A program made the translations under genes and the position numbers. Of a DNA stretch of 64,000 nucleotides, positions 45,183 through 55,121 are shown piece by piece. Under the pieces are notes generated by a model, which had not been told where the DNA came from, ran no database searches, and saw only the letters and a list, made by a program, of their open reading frames with translations. Source of the stretch: Planctomyces sp. (lineage in GTDB: Bacteria > Planctomycetota > Planctomycetia > Planctomycetales > Planctomycetaceae); NCBI GenBank assembly GCA_019636235.1, contig JAHBXW010000021.1, positions 25,394 to 89,393 of the forward strand. The letters are read 5' to 3'. How positions within the stretch are numbered: the stretch's first letter is position 1; each line of letters opens with the position of its first letter.

Positions 45183-45252
45183 GCCGTTTCCGCACCGGTC
45201 CGAGCGGCAGGGCAGGGCCCAGCCGTCCCCACCATCCGCGCCGTCCCCCCCG

Positions 45253-46455
45253 TCAGCCCGGGTTCGCCAGTTCAATCTGCGTCGCGATGATTCGATCCCG
45301 GCACGCGAAGAACGCGTCCAGCACCTCGGGGTCGAACTGCCGCCCGCGCCCTTCCTCGAGAATCGAGAAGCACTGCTCCAGCGGGAAGGCGGGTTTGTAT
45401 GGACGCTTGCTCGACAGCGCGTCGAACACGTCGGCGACCGCCGTGATCCGCCCTTCCAGCGGGATGTCGGTTCCCGAAAGCCGGAGCGGATAGCCCGTGC
45501 CGTCCCAGCGTTCGTGATGCGTCAACGCGATCCGTTTCGCCATCGCCAGAATCGGCGACCCCCCGACGTCCATGATTTTCGCGCCGAGTTCCGTGTGCGT
45601 CCGCAGCAGCCGGACCTCGCTCTCCGGCAGCAGGTCGACGATCTTCTTTCCGAACCCGCAGTGGCTCTGCATGAGGTCGAATTCCTCGGGCGTGAGCTTG
45701 CCGGGCTTCAGGAGAATCGTGTCCGAGATGCCGATCTTGCCCACGTCGTGAAGCTGCGCGGCCGGCTCGAGGATTTCGAGGACCGGTCGGGGCAGGCCGA
45801 GCTGCTCGCCGATCAGCCGGGCATAGCGGCCGACGCGGACGATGTGCTGGCCCGTGTCGTCGTCGCGGAATTCCGCGGCGCGGGCGAGGCACTGGATTAC
45901 TTCCAGCCGCGAGGCCTCGAGTTCGACGGTCCGCTGGCGCACAGCCTCTTCGAGTTCCTGGGAGTAGCCGGCGAGATGGTCCTGCCAGGCCTTGACCTGC
46001 AGGACATTCCCGATTCGGGCCATGAGCTCTTCGCGGTGCACCGGCTTGCAGAGGAGGTCGGTGGCTCCGGCGCGGAGGGCGCGGATCTTCGTCTCGTCGT
46101 CGGCGCTGGCCGTCAGAATCACGACCGGGATGTGGGCCAGTTGGGCGTCCTTGCGGATGGCGGTCAGGATTTCGAGGCCGTCGATGTGCGGCATGTGGAT
46201 GTCGAGCAGCACCAGGTCGGGCCGGTGCAGGCCGATCTGCGGGAGCGCCTGCGGGGCGTGATCGCTGGAAAGAACGTTGAGATAGCCCTCCATTTCGAGG
46301 TAGCCCTGAACGACGGCGATGTTCAGGGGCTCATCGTCCACGATCATGATCCGGGACTGCCGGACGTCGCGGGAGGCGAACGGGCGCGGCGGGGCGCCCG
46401 ACTCGGCAGAGAGCGAGAAGTCCGCGGGTCGAACGGCGACGGAGTGCATGGTCAT
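45253..46455 (-). CDS. Response regulator with HD-GYP cyclic-di-GMP phosphodiesterase domain (RpfG-like)
   Basis: 400 residues. An N-terminal receiver domain (about 35-155) has IMIVDDE, the phosphoacceptor D85 in LVLLDIHMP, and LCKPVHREEL. A short coiled coil (about 165-185) leads to the HD-GYP domain (about 185-390), with HDVGKIGISDTILLKPGKL and HHERWDGTGYP, all metal-binding and GYP residues intact. It should hydrolyse cyclic-di-GMP when phosphorylated. The hybrid histidine kinase gene lies 71 bp upstream on the same strand, so it is the likely phosphodonor. An HDOD-GGDEF cyclase gene diverges from that kinase. Confidence 0.94.
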   Translation of the reverse strand: MTMHSVAVRPADFSLSAESGAPPRPFASRDVRQSRIMIVDDEPLNIAVVQGYLEMEGYLNVLSSDHAPQALPQIGLHRPDLVLLDIHMPHIDGLEILTAIRKDAQLAHIPVVILTASADDETKIRALRAGATDLLCKPVHREELMARIGNVLQVKAWQDHLAGYSQELEEAVRQRTVELEASRLEVIQCLARAAEFRDDDTGQHIVRVGRYARLIGEQLGLPRPVLEILEPAAQLHDVGKIGISDTILLKPGKLTPEEFDLMQSHCGFGKKIVDLLPESEVRLLRTHTELGAKIMDVGGSPILAMAKRIALTHHERWDGTGYPLRLSGTDIPLEGRITAVADVFDALSSKRPYKPAFPLEQCFSILEEGRGRQFDPEVLDAFFACRDRIIATQIELANPG

Positions 46456-46526
46456 GAGCCGGGTTGGCGGCGGCGGTCAGGGCGATGGACGGAGGGTCGA
46501 CGCGGCGGACGGGCCGCTGGCGGGCG

Positions 46527-49508
46527 TCAGACTCCGAGGGCTTCGGAAATGGCGATGCGTTCGATGAGGCAGTCGAGTTCCTTCAGGCAGTTGCGGGCGT
46601 CGTGGGCGTGGCCGCGACGCGCGTTCTGTTCGAGTCGCGCGGCGGGTTCCGTCAGGCAGTCGAACCCCACGGTGCCCCCCGCGCCTTTCAGCCAGTGCGC
46701 TTCAAGGGCCAGATCGGCCCAGCGCTCCTCGTCGAGGGCCGACTGCATGTCGCGCCGCCGACGGGCCAGCGTCTCCACGAAGCCCTCCACGATCGCCCGG
46801 AATTTCGGGATGTCGGTCGGCAGCGTGGACAGCACGCGATCGCTCGCTGCGCGGGCCAGTTCGTCGTCCCCCCACTCCACCGAATCGCTCATCGACCGCG
46901 GCTTCGAAGCGATCTCGGCCGCCACGGTCTCCAGCAGCCGGTCGATCTGGATCGGTTTGGTGAGATAGCCGGTGCAGCCGGCGGCGAGGCATTTCTCCCG
47001 GTCGCCGCGCATGGCGTGCGCGGTGAGGGCGATGATGGGCGCCCGGCAGCCCCCCGCGCGAAGCGCAGCGGCCGCCGAATAGCCATCCATGACGGGCATC
47101 TGCATGTCCATCAAGATCAGGTCGAACCGTTCGCGCTCGGCCAGCTCGACGCCCTCCCGACCATTCTCCGCGCACATCACGTCCGCGCCGGCGCGGCCCA
47201 GCACCAGCGAAATCAGGTCGCGGTTCGTCTCGCCGTCTTCGACCAGCAGAATGCGCCGGGCCGACAGATCGACCGGCTCGACCGACTTCAGCGCCGGTTC
47301 GGCGGACCGCGGCTGCACCGAATCGCCGGACGTCGCGGGAATCAGAACGACGTCGTCGGCGCAACCGGTGGCCAGCGTGACTCGGAATGTGCTGCCATGC
47401 CCGGCGAGGCTCGACACCGAGATGTCTCCGCCCAGTCCGCGGGCGATGTGCCGCGAGATGGCCAGTCCCAGACCCGTGCCCCCGAAGCGGCGGGTGATCG
47501 AGTTGTCCGCCTGGTCGAACGGCAGGAAGATGCGGTCCAGGTGATCGGCGGCGATGCCGATGCCCGTGTCGCGGACGCTGATCGCCAGCCGCGGCTCGGG
47601 CGTCTGGGCATCGTAGGCGGCCTCCACGGAGACCAGTCCGCGGTCGGTGAACTTGATGGCGTTGCCGACGAGATTCATCAGCAACTGCCGCAGCCGCGCG
47701 GGATCGCTTTCGATGAACTCGGGCGTGGAAGTCGTCCAGCAGCACTCCAGCGACAGCCCCTTCTCCTGGGCGCGGACGCGGAGGACCGACAGCACGTCGG
47801 CGATGATCTGGTGCGGCGAACAGCGGTTGCGGTCGAACTCCATCCGGCCGGCCTCGATCTTCGACAGGTCGAGGATGTCGTTGATCAGCGTCAGCAGGTG
47901 CGTGCCGCTGGAGTGGATGATGTCCAGATAGCTGCGCGCCTGCCGGGCGGAGATCTCTTCGCGGCGGAGGACGTCGGCGAAGCCCAGGATGCCGGTGAGG
48001 GGCGTGCGGATCTCGTGGCTGATGTTCGCCAGGAATTCGCTTTTCGCGCGGTTGGCCGATTCGGCGTCGTCCTTGGCGCGTCGCAGTTCCTGCTCGGACG
48101 CCTTGCGATGGGTGATGTCGCTTTCGACGGCCATGAAGCCGGTGGGCACGCCCGTCGCGTCCCACAGCGGCTGGACTTCGACGGCGACCCAGTATTCGCG
48201 GCCGGTCTTGGAGTAGTTGAGAATCTCGACTTCAAAGGGCTCGTTGGCTTCGATGCGGCCGCGCATGTAGGCGACGGTCTCGGGATCGGTCTCGGGTCCC
48301 TGCAGGAGCGCACCCGGCTTCTGGCCGAAGGCCTCGTCGGCGGTGTAGCCGGTGATGCGGGTGAAGCCCTCGTTGACCCATTCGATGCGGCCCTGCGTGT
48401 CGGTGATGATGACCGCGTTGTCGGTCCGCGCGGCGACGAGGGCCAGCCGGCGGGCGTGCGCGTCGCTGCGGCGCAGGGCGTCCTCGGCCGCCTTGCGCTC
48501 GGTGATGTCGCGGACGAACGCGCAGAACGTCGTCTCATGTCCCAGCCGGATGGGGGTGATCGACAGTTCGACCGGGAACGTCCGACCGGACCGGTGCAGT
48601 CCGGTCAATTCCAGCCGGCGATTCATGGCGGGGCCGTTGCCGGTGCGCAGATACATTACCACGCCCGCGTTGTGCATCACCCGGAATTCCGGCGGGATGA
48701 TGAGGTCGGCCAGCCGCCGCCCCATCGCTTCCTCGCGCGACCAGCCGAATGTCCGCTCGGCCTGGCTGTTCCAGGCCACGACCGCGCCTTCCTCGTTCAT
48801 GCCCACGACCGCGTCGAGCGCGCCTTCGATGATCGCGTGTTCGCGCTGGAAGGCCGAATGCAGGTCCTCCGTCTGGCGCTTGACGCGGGCATGGCTGGCC
48901 TCCAGCTCGGCCGTTCGCAGCGACATTTCCCGCATGTCGCTGAGGCTCTGGATGATCGGGATCAGCAGGATCACGAACACGAACAGCAGCCAGGCGGCGG
49001 GTTCGATCCAGGACAGGCCGGCGCCGGGGACGGAATCCGCCGACAGGCTGCGCGCCAGCGGGTCCGCGACGGCGACGATTGTGGACAGCGCCAGCAGCGG
49101 GCGGTCGCGATAGGCCGCCAGCAGGGCCAGCGAACCGAACACGTGGAAGTGGGTTCCGGTGCGGACGCCACTGACCTGGATCAGCAGCGAGGTGAACAGA
49201 ATCTGCGAGATGGCGATGCAATATCGAGTCGCCCGTTCGCCCGGCCGGCGTCTGGCCAGCAGCCAGGGAATGAGGCACAGCGTCCCACCTCCCAGCAACG
49301 CGAAGGAGATTCGCGGATCAAGCCCGGAGACGGTCGGCGACGGCGTCCGCAGGCTGAGGATCCCGGCGCCGATGACGGCGCCCACCCACTGCAGGACGAG
49401 CAGCACGGAGAACAGTTGATCCGTCCGCCGGAAATTGCCTTCGCGGAGTTCACGAAAGATCTCGTCGGCGCGGGCCGTGAGCGCGACGGGGCTCCCGATG
49501 GCGGTCAT
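46527..49508 (-). CDS. Hybrid sensor histidine kinase (membrane region-PAS-PAS-HisKA-HATPase-REC-Hpt)
   Basis: 993 residues. Six or so membrane segments (about 30-190) form a sensor resembling MASE-type domains. Two PAS domains follow (about 225-350, 355-470), the second with NEGFTRITGYTADEAFGQ. The kinase core has H498 in NISHEIRTPL, the N box LMNLVGNAIKF, and G boxes DTGIGIA and GGTGLGLA. A receiver with phosphoacceptor D801 (ILMDMQMPVMDGYS) and an Hpt domain with H938 (HWLKGAGG) complete a full phosphorelay in one chain. The Hpt can pass phosphate to the HD-GYP response regulator encoded next. The ATG at 49508 is used; the frame is open further upstream but without domain sequence. Confidence 0.93.
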   Translation of the reverse strand: MTAIGSPVALTARADEIFRELREGNFRRTDQLFSVLLVLQWVGAVIGAGILSLRTPSPTVSGLDPRISFALLGGGTLCLIPWLLARRRPGERATRYCIAISQILFTSLLIQVSGVRTGTHFHVFGSLALLAAYRDRPLLALSTIVAVADPLARSLSADSVPGAGLSWIEPAAWLLFVFVILLIPIIQSLSDMREMSLRTAELEASHARVKRQTEDLHSAFQREHAIIEGALDAVVGMNEEGAVVAWNSQAERTFGWSREEAMGRRLADLIIPPEFRVMHNAGVVMYLRTGNGPAMNRRLELTGLHRSGRTFPVELSITPIRLGHETTFCAFVRDITERKAAEDALRRSDAHARRLALVAARTDNAVIITDTQGRIEWVNEGFTRITGYTADEAFGQKPGALLQGPETDPETVAYMRGRIEANEPFEVEILNYSKTGREYWVAVEVQPLWDATGVPTGFMAVESDITHRKASEQELRRAKDDAESANRAKSEFLANISHEIRTPLTGILGFADVLRREEISARQARSYLDIIHSSGTHLLTLINDILDLSKIEAGRMEFDRNRCSPHQIIADVLSVLRVRAQEKGLSLECCWTTSTPEFIESDPARLRQLLMNLVGNAIKFTDRGLVSVEAAYDAQTPEPRLAISVRDTGIGIAADHLDRIFLPFDQADNSITRRFGGTGLGLAISRHIARGLGGDISVSSLAGHGSTFRVTLATGCADDVVLIPATSGDSVQPRSAEPALKSVEPVDLSARRILLVEDGETNRDLISLVLGRAGADVMCAENGREGVELAERERFDLILMDMQMPVMDGYSAAAALRAGGCRAPIIALTAHAMRGDREKCLAAGCTGYLTKPIQIDRLLETVAAEIASKPRSMSDSVEWGDDELARAASDRVLSTLPTDIPKFRAIVEGFVETLARRRRDMQSALDEERWADLALEAHWLKGAGGTVGFDCLTEPAARLEQNARRGHAHDARNCLKELDCLIERIAISEALGV

Positions 49509-50273
49509 GGATCGGCAGTCGGCGGGGGACGCAGCTCGATTTCGGAGCGGAGGCACGCTCACACCTGGAACCGTGGCAGGGAAACGAGGACTGCGAAGGG
49601 TCGGCGGAGCCCGGCATCGACCCCGGCGCGCGGGGCGAACGACACGACGGGTCGCTGACCAGTTGAAGGCTAGTTCAGATTGCAGGGCACGCGGGGCGCA
49701 ACAGCGCAGGACGCGGGGTTTCCCGCGGTTGCAACCAGATGCTCGCCTCATGCGACATGGGCCGGTTCTAGCGGTCAGTGCAGTTGGGAACCGTTGCAGC
49801 GGTCGACGTCGGAATGCGCGGGAGGCCTCCGCCGTCGACAGCATGTGTTGACACTGGAGCAATTCGCGTCGCGCGGGGGGGCGTCGAGTTTGGAGTAACC
49901 GGCAGTCAAAGACCCGCGAAGTGCAATTCGCCACATGCCGCCGCGGATCGCATGTCCAATTCCAGCACTAAGATAGTTCAACATCCATTGATGCGTTTCG
50001 CGCGACCGTTTAATTTTGCGACGGGTCAACCGGCAAAGGCGGGAGCATTGCATTGATCGCCGACGCCCGGGCGACTTGACATTGTCTGGCCCGCAAGTCA
50101 GAAGGCGTCCGGGACCGAACTAGAGAGTGCGAAAGTCATGATTTCGGGGGTTTTCCCGAACTGAATATGGCGGTCCTTTCCGCACGTCTGTCTTCATCGC
50201 CGTTCGGCGTCTTCTGCTGATTCCTGATTTCCACGTCTTCCTCGCGCCCTCCTGTCTCGCGGTCTGTTCTCGC
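49509..50273. other. Long divergent intergenic region between the kinase and cyclase genes
   Basis: 765 bp without a supported gene. The left half is GC-rich and stays open in the kinase frame, but reads as noncoding. The right half (about 49950-50170) is AT-richer and holds TTGACA at 50076-50081, a consensus -35 box facing the cyclase, although no good -10 lies 17 bases on. Both signalling operons must be controlled from here. Confidence 0.45.
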
Positions 50274-51830
50274 ATGGCTGTCGAATTTCAAACTCTGAAC
50301 CGCCTGCCGTCGATTCCGATCGTCGCGGTTCGCCTGCTGGAGTGTTTCTCCAACCCTGACGCGTCGATCACCGACATCGCCGAGATCGTTCGCACCGATC
50401 CCGCGATCACCGCGAAGATCATGCGTTCGGCGAGCACGAGCCGGTTCGCGGGGGGCCGGCAGGTCACCGATCTGCTGCGGGCCGTCAACCTGCTGGGCCG
50501 CAAGCAGGTCACGTCCCTGGCGCTGTGCTTCTCACTCAGCGAGGACTCGATGCGGCACGGCCCGTTTGCCGGGCTGTACAAGTCGGTCTGGCTGCGATCG
50601 CTGTTGCAGGCGATGGCGGCGGGATTGATCGCGAGCCGCCAGCCGCATGCCTCGGAGGGCGAGGCGTTCGTCGGGGGCCTGCTGGCGGAGATCGGCCGGC
50701 TGGCGATGTTGAAATCCAAGCCGCAGGAGTACGCCGTCGAAGCGGAGCAGGAGTTCGACCCTTCGCTCGACGCGGCGAGCAAGGCCCAGCTGCGGGACGG
50801 GTTCGACCGGCTTTCCGTCGCGCTGCTCACGCACTGGAAGCTGCCGACTCGGTTTTCGAGCGCCGTCAATCGCCGCAACGATCCGGTCGATCAGCTGGCG
50901 GCCATCGCGACGGCCGATGAACGAAACCTGGTCAGCGCCGTGGCGCTGGCCAGCGCCATCGCCGACTACTTCATCGGCGACGACAAGGGGCTGGCCCTGG
51001 TCCGCATCTCCGAACTCGGCGAGTGCGTCTATGGGATGTCGGCCGACGAGATCGACGTCCTGCTCGAGACGCTGACGTCCCAGCTCGCCGATTCGGCCGG
51101 GATGTTCGACGTCGACGTGTCGATGCTGGGCGCTCCGGCGGAAATCATGGCCGAGGCGATGGACCAGTTGGCGCGGCTGGCGGGCGCGGCCGCTGAAGGG
51201 CAGGCCGACTCCGCCACGCTTGAGCAACTCGTCGACGAGAACGGTCGGCTGAAGCAGCGCATTGAGGACCTCGTGAGACGCAGCTCGGTCGATGCGCTGA
51301 CCGGCGTCTACAACCGCGGCTACTTCGACGGCGAACTCGCGGAACGGGCCGCCACGGCCACCGCCAGCCGCACGGCGATCGGCCTGCTGTTCATCGACGC
51401 CGACCATTTCAAATCGATCAACGACACGTACGGGCATGCGGCCGGAGACGCGGCGCTCCGCAAGATCGCACAGGTCATCCTGCGGATGACGCGGACAACC
51501 GACATCGTGGCCCGCTACGGCGGCGAGGAGTTCGTGGTGCTGGTCGGCGCGCCCAGCATCCTGGCGCTCCAGTCGCTGGCCGAACGCATCCGCGCCGCAA
51601 TTGAACAGGAATCGTTCGCGTTCGTATCCGAAGCGCTGCGGGCGACGGTCAGCGTCGGCGGAGCGGTGATCGAACCGCCGCATCCCGATGAGCTGGCGAC
51701 GTCGCTGGTGGAGACGGCGGACGAGGCGCTGTACTCGGCGAAGCAGTCGGGCCGGAACCGCACCGAGCTTCGCCGCCGGCCTGATGCCGCGGCCGCCGCG
51801 GCCGACGCCCCCGCGTGTGCGAACTGCTGA
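50274..51830 (+). CDS. HDOD-GGDEF diguanylate cyclase
   Basis: 518 residues. An HDOD domain (about 8-205; LPSIPIVAVRLLECFSNPDASITDIAEIVRTDPAITAKIM) is followed by a linker with coiled coil (about 300-335) and a GGDEF domain (about 340-500). The active-site motif is GGEEF at 416-420, compatible with activity. An inhibitory I-site RTTD lies exactly five residues before it, so product feedback is expected. DADHFKSINDTYGHAAGD is intact. It makes cyclic-di-GMP from GTP and counters the HD-GYP phosphodiesterase of the divergent operon. Ends Ala-rich. Start ATG at 50274. Confidence 0.94.
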   Translation: MAVEFQTLNRLPSIPIVAVRLLECFSNPDASITDIAEIVRTDPAITAKIMRSASTSRFAGGRQVTDLLRAVNLLGRKQVTSLALCFSLSEDSMRHGPFAGLYKSVWLRSLLQAMAAGLIASRQPHASEGEAFVGGLLAEIGRLAMLKSKPQEYAVEAEQEFDPSLDAASKAQLRDGFDRLSVALLTHWKLPTRFSSAVNRRNDPVDQLAAIATADERNLVSAVALASAIADYFIGDDKGLALVRISELGECVYGMSADEIDVLLETLTSQLADSAGMFDVDVSMLGAPAEIMAEAMDQLARLAGAAAEGQADSATLEQLVDENGRLKQRIEDLVRRSSVDALTGVYNRGYFDGELAERAATATASRTAIGLLFIDADHFKSINDTYGHAAGDAALRKIAQVILRMTRTTDIVARYGGEEFVVLVGAPSILALQSLAERIRAAIEQESFAFVSEALRATVSVGGAVIEPPHPDELATSLVETADEALYSAKQSGRNRTELRRRPDAAAAAADAPACANC

Positions 51831-51949
51831 CGCCGCGCAGAATACACCCCGCTGGTGCGACGGCCCGGCCCGCAGCTCGTCTGTGAGTTGGGCCGTCGCC
51901 GCGCGGCGTTACGGGGCCATTTCAGGCCTTCTCCGCCAAAGGAATGACG

Positions 51950-52822
51950 TCACCGAGCGGCCTGCGGCCCGGTCCCCAGTCGATCCGAGTCCGTGGCGAC
52001 TGCGGGCGACGCCGAATTGGATCGCACCCCGGCGCCGGCGGCGTTGAGGAACGGAGCGTTCGCGGCGCGGCGGAACCTCCCCTGTCGGTCCGGGGCGGCC
52101 GAGCCCTCCCCAGCGGCCGCGCCATCGGCCATGCCGTCCAGATCTGCGGCCGGTTCCAGCTCCGCGTCGGCCTCGGTCTGCGGCTCTTCGGCGGCCATGA
52201 TGGCGGCGGGCGATTCCGACTTCGACCCGGCCTGCTCGGTCCGCTGTGCCACGCGCTCGACGACGATCACTCCCGCGCCCGGCGAAGCGTCGGGGATCCG
52301 CAGCACCATTCCGGGCTGCAGCGAGTTCGGCGTCTTCATCTGGTCCCGGTTGGCCTGGTACAGCACGTCGTACTTGCGATGGCTGCCCAGCAGGCGTCCG
52401 GCGATGGCGCTCAGCGTGTCGCCCGGCTGAACTGTGTACAGTCGCGTTTCATCGGGCGTGAGGACGTCGTCAGCGTCCGCCGGCGGCGCATGGACGCCGG
52501 CGATGGTTGCGGGGGCTTCGGAAGCAGGTTCCGCTGCGGCGACGATCGGCTCGGGCGGCGGCGAATCCGCGGCCGGCGCGGGCGTCTCCAGGACGACGGG
52601 CGGCAGGTCCGCGGGAGTCGGCACGCGAACCGGTTCGAGCTCCTCGGCGACGAACGTGCGGACGCGGAGATCCCGGATGCTGCGATCGGCGATTGCCAGT
52701 TGCGGCCCGGCGACGGGGGTCAGAGCGATATCAGTCGGCGGACGTCGCGGGAAGCAGAACGCCGCGGCAAACCCGATCACCAGGATGCCAAGCGCCAGTC
52801 CGAGTTTGACGTCGCGGTGCAT
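51950..52822 (-). CDS. LysM domain membrane-anchored protein
   Basis: 290 residues. One N-terminal membrane segment (MHRDVKLGLALGILVIGFAAAFCF, about 5-24), a Pro/Ala-rich spacer to about 120, then a LysM domain (about 128-178: YTVQPGDTLSAIAGRLLGSHRKYDVLYQANRDQMKTP and GMVLRIP) for peptidoglycan or chitin-like glycans. The remaining 110 residues are low-complexity Ala/Glu/Gly. It is probably an envelope anchor or assembly factor. The ATG at 52822 opens the membrane segment; the longer open frame to 53188 runs into the repeat region. Converges on the cyclase gene. Confidence 0.85.
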   Translation of the reverse strand: MHRDVKLGLALGILVIGFAAAFCFPRRPPTDIALTPVAGPQLAIADRSIRDLRVRTFVAEELEPVRVPTPADLPPVVLETPAPAADSPPPEPIVAAAEPASEAPATIAGVHAPPADADDVLTPDETRLYTVQPGDTLSAIAGRLLGSHRKYDVLYQANRDQMKTPNSLQPGMVLRIPDASPGAGVIVVERVAQRTEQAGSKSESPAAIMAAEEPQTEADAELEPAADLDGMADGAAAGEGSAAPDRQGRFRRAANAPFLNAAGAGVRSNSASPAVATDSDRLGTGPQAAR

Positions 52823-53222
52823 GCGGACCGATCGTCTGTTCGCGCCGGGATGCCAGCTTTCAGGGACCGCCGCTCCGTGCGGCGGACGTCCAATCCCACC
52901 AATTCTGACGCGCCGTTGCGAAAAGGCTGCAGTCGGATGCCGCCGGAGCACGAGAGGGCCGTGATTGTGTTCGGCATCCGCAGACTGGACCGGGTGGCCT
53001 CGCCCTGCCGGCCTTGCGGGTTGTAACGATGATGTGCGGCCGGAGTCAGGTCGGGCGCAGGACTGGCGTCGAGCCGACAAGCCCCCCGGGGCGAACCAGC
53101 GAGAGCCCCCACGAACGTCAATCGACGTCGACGTGTCGGCTCTCCGGGGCTTCCCTCGCTGCGCTCGATCCAGCCGCCGGCCACACAAAAGCGTGTCATC
53201 GACGCCGGCCGGCCAATACGGA
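52823..53222. other. Intergenic region with a palindromic repeat between ilvC and the LysM gene
   Basis: Apart from the repeat at 53064-53142 nothing in these 400 bp looks like a gene. Reverse-strand promoter elements for the LysM gene are expected near 52880-52960 but were not resolved. Confidence 0.45.
53064..53142. repeat. Interspersed palindromic repeat, copy 2
   Basis: Begins with TGGCGTCGAGCCG, shared with 5314-5326. GAGCCGACA (53071-53079) and TGTCGGCTC (53134-53142) form a perfect 9-bp inverted repeat. Inside it AAGCCCC has a partner GGGGCTT just beyond the right arm. The element resembles REP-type sequence. Confidence 0.45.
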
Positions 53223-54227
53223 TCAGACTTCCTTCGAGTCGATCCAGGTCATCATCTTCCGCAACTGGCGGCCGACCGTCTCCAGCGTGTGCTCGCGCTC
53301 CTGGCGGCGGACGGCCTGGAACGTCGGCTGATTGACCTTGTTCTCCAGCAGCCAGTCGCGGGCGAACTGGCCCGACTGGATCTCGTGCAGGATCTTCTTC
53401 ATTTCCCGCTTGGTCTCTTCGGTGACGATCCGCGGACCGCGGGTGTAATCGCCGAACTCAGCCGTGTTCGAGACGCTGTACCGCATATAGTTCAGGCCGC
53501 CCTGGTAGAACAGATCGACGATCAGCTTCAGCTCGTGCATGCACTCGAAGTACGCCATTTCCGGCTGGTAGCCCGCCTCGACCAGCGTTTCGAAGCCGGC
53601 CTTCACGAGGGCGCTGACGCCGCCGCAGAGGACAGCCTGTTCGCCGAACAGGTCGGTCTCGGTCTCCTCGGCGAACGTCGTTTCAATGACGCCGCCGCGC
53701 GTCCCGCCGATGCCCTTGGCATAGGCGAGGGCCAGCTTCTTCGAGGTCTCGCTGGAGCCGGGATACATCGCGATCAGCGACGGCACGCCGCCGCCTTTGA
53801 CGTACTCGCTGCGGACCAGATGCCCCGGCCCCTTCGGCGCCACCAGCGCCGCATCGACCCCCTTGGGGGGCACGATCTGGCCGAAATGGATGTTGAACCC
53901 GTGCGAACACATCAGCACGTTGCCGGGCTTGAGCTTGTCGCGGATCTCGTTCCGGAACACATCGCCCTGGAGTTCGTCCGGCAGCAGAATGTTGATCAGG
54001 TCCCCCTGCTCCGCGGCGTCCGCCGCCGACACCGGCTTGAACCCGTGCGAAACGGCCAGATCGTAATTCGGACCGCCCTTGCGCTGTCCGACCACGACCT
54101 CGCAGCCGCTGTCGCGCAGGTTCTGGGCCTGAGCGTGTCCCTGGCTGCCATAGCCGATGATGGCGATCTTTTTGCCCTTCAGGAGGGACAGGTCGGCGTC
54201 GTTGTCGTAGTAGATGGTGACAGGCAT
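53223..54227 (-). CDS. ilvC: Ketol-acid reductoisomerase (NADP+)
   Basis: 334 residues, the length of class I enzymes. It converts acetolactate and acetohydroxybutyrate to the dihydroxy acids of valine, leucine and isoleucine synthesis, using Mg2+ and NADPH. The Rossmann motif [17 protein letters not shown] (about 24-40) and the cofactor loop [14 protein letters not shown] are clear. [36 protein letters not shown] and [20 protein letters not shown] carry the metal and substrate ligands. The ATG at 54227 opens the family; the frame continues upstream without it. No ilvB/ilvN genes adjoin, so it is a lone ilvC. Confidence 0.97.
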   Translation of the reverse strand: MPVTIYYDNDADLSLLKGKKIAIIGYGSQGHAQAQNLRDSGCEVVVGQRKGGPNYDLAVSHGFKPVSAADAAEQGDLINILLPDELQGDVFRNEIRDKLKPGNVLMCSHGFNIHFGQIVPPKGVDAALVAPKGPGHLVRSEYVKGGGVPSLIAMYPGSSETSKKLALAYAKGIGGTRGGVIETTFAEETETDLFGEQAVLCGGVSALVKAGFETLVEAGYQPEMAYFECMHELKLIVDLFYQGGLNYMRYSVSNTAEFGDYTRGPRIVTEETKREMKKILHEIQSGQFARDWLLENKVNQPTFQAVRRQEREHTLETVGRQLRKMMTWIDSKEV

Positions 54228-54602
54228 CGGAGATCGGGTGAGCTGGTGACGTCGGGACAGGGAATCGGGCTGAGCGCGAGGGCAAACGTCGCCGCCGCAG
54301 GTCCGCGCCGCCGGCAGGTCTCGCGGCGTTGGGCCACGGGCGAAAGGCCGGCGGTTCGCCGGCGGCCGGTCCGAACGATCTGCCCGTGACGGCTGCGGCC
54401 AGCCGCGGAAACACGAATCGCGAATCATCCAAGGGCGGGGGCGCGGCGTCAACGGCCCGGGCGGACAAATCAGCGGCGGGCGCTGGAGAGGCTGTCCGCA
54501 AGAGGGAACTCCGAGTGCGCCGGCGAACCGGCGCCCAACGAAATGCCGCGAACGACCGGCCAAGCGGCGCATCCCGCATCCGCGTCCGCTACGCTGCCGG
54601 GG
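54228..54602. other. Divergent intergenic region between ilvC and ruvX
   Basis: 375 GC-rich bp with no supported gene. The first 60 bases may belong to ruvX if its ATG at 54543 is used. No leader-peptide attenuator with a run of branched-chain codons was found ahead of ilvC. Confidence 0.4.
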
Positions 54603-55121
54603 ATGTCCGCAGAGTCCCCCTTCGATCCGCCGCCCGGCACTCCCGGCTCGGCCGCTCCCGGTTCCGCCGGCGACATTCCCGCGGCCGGCCGGCTGTTGGG
54701 AATCGACTACGGAACCAAGCGGCTGGGATTTGCGATCTCCACGCCGGAACAGTCGATCGCCAGCCCGCTGGAGAACTACACGCGTCGCGGCCCGAAGCAG
54801 GACGCGGAGGCGTTGCGGCGAGTGGCGACTGAGTATCGCATCGTCGGGCTGATCGTCGGGTTGCCGCTGCACATGGGGGGAGAAGAAGGCGTCAAGGCGG
54901 GGGAGTCGCGGCGGTTCGCCGCCTGGGCGGCCGGCATTCTGAATTGCCCGGTCGCCCTTCAGGACGAGCGCTGCACGACGGCCGTGGCCGAGGACATCCT
55001 TCGGGATGCGGGCGTGCCGCGCAGCAAATGGAAGCAGCGGCTGGACAAGCTGGCCGCGCAGATTCTGCTGCAGTCGTTTCTGGACTCTCGAAGTCGGGAC
55101 GCGAGTTCCGCGGCTGAGTGA
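54603..55121 (+). CDS. ruvX: Putative pre-16S rRNA nuclease / Holliday junction resolvase-like RuvX (YqgF)
   Basis: 172 residues. An RNase H-like fold: [14 protein letters not shown] near residue 32 with the first catalytic aspartate, [10 protein letters not shown] near 84, [12 protein letters not shown] near 119 with the catalytic glutamate, and [15 protein letters not shown] with the last aspartate. The family processes the 5' end of 16S rRNA and is also annotated as a resolvase. The first 28 residues are Pro/Ala-rich and atypical. A start at 54543 would add 20 more such residues; neither ATG has a strong ribosome-binding site. Divergent from ilvC. Confidence 0.92.
   Translation: MSAESPFDPPPGTPGSAAPGSAGDIPAAGRLLGIDYGTKRLGFAISTPEQSIASPLENYTRRGPKQDAEALRRVATEYRIVGLIVGLPLHMGGEEGVKAGESRRFAAWAAGILNCPVALQDERCTTAVAEDILRDAGVPRSKWKQRLDKLAAQILLQSFLDSRSRDASSAAE

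Noticed and set aside
46464..49658. A 1064-codon forward open frame
   Set aside because: It is opposite the hybrid histidine kinase, whose H, N, G, REC and Hpt motifs are unmistakable.
49509..49934. N-terminal extension of the histidine kinase by 142 codons
   Set aside because: The residues are Arg/Cys/Pro-rich with no membrane segment or domain; the membrane sensor starts soon after the ATG at 49508.
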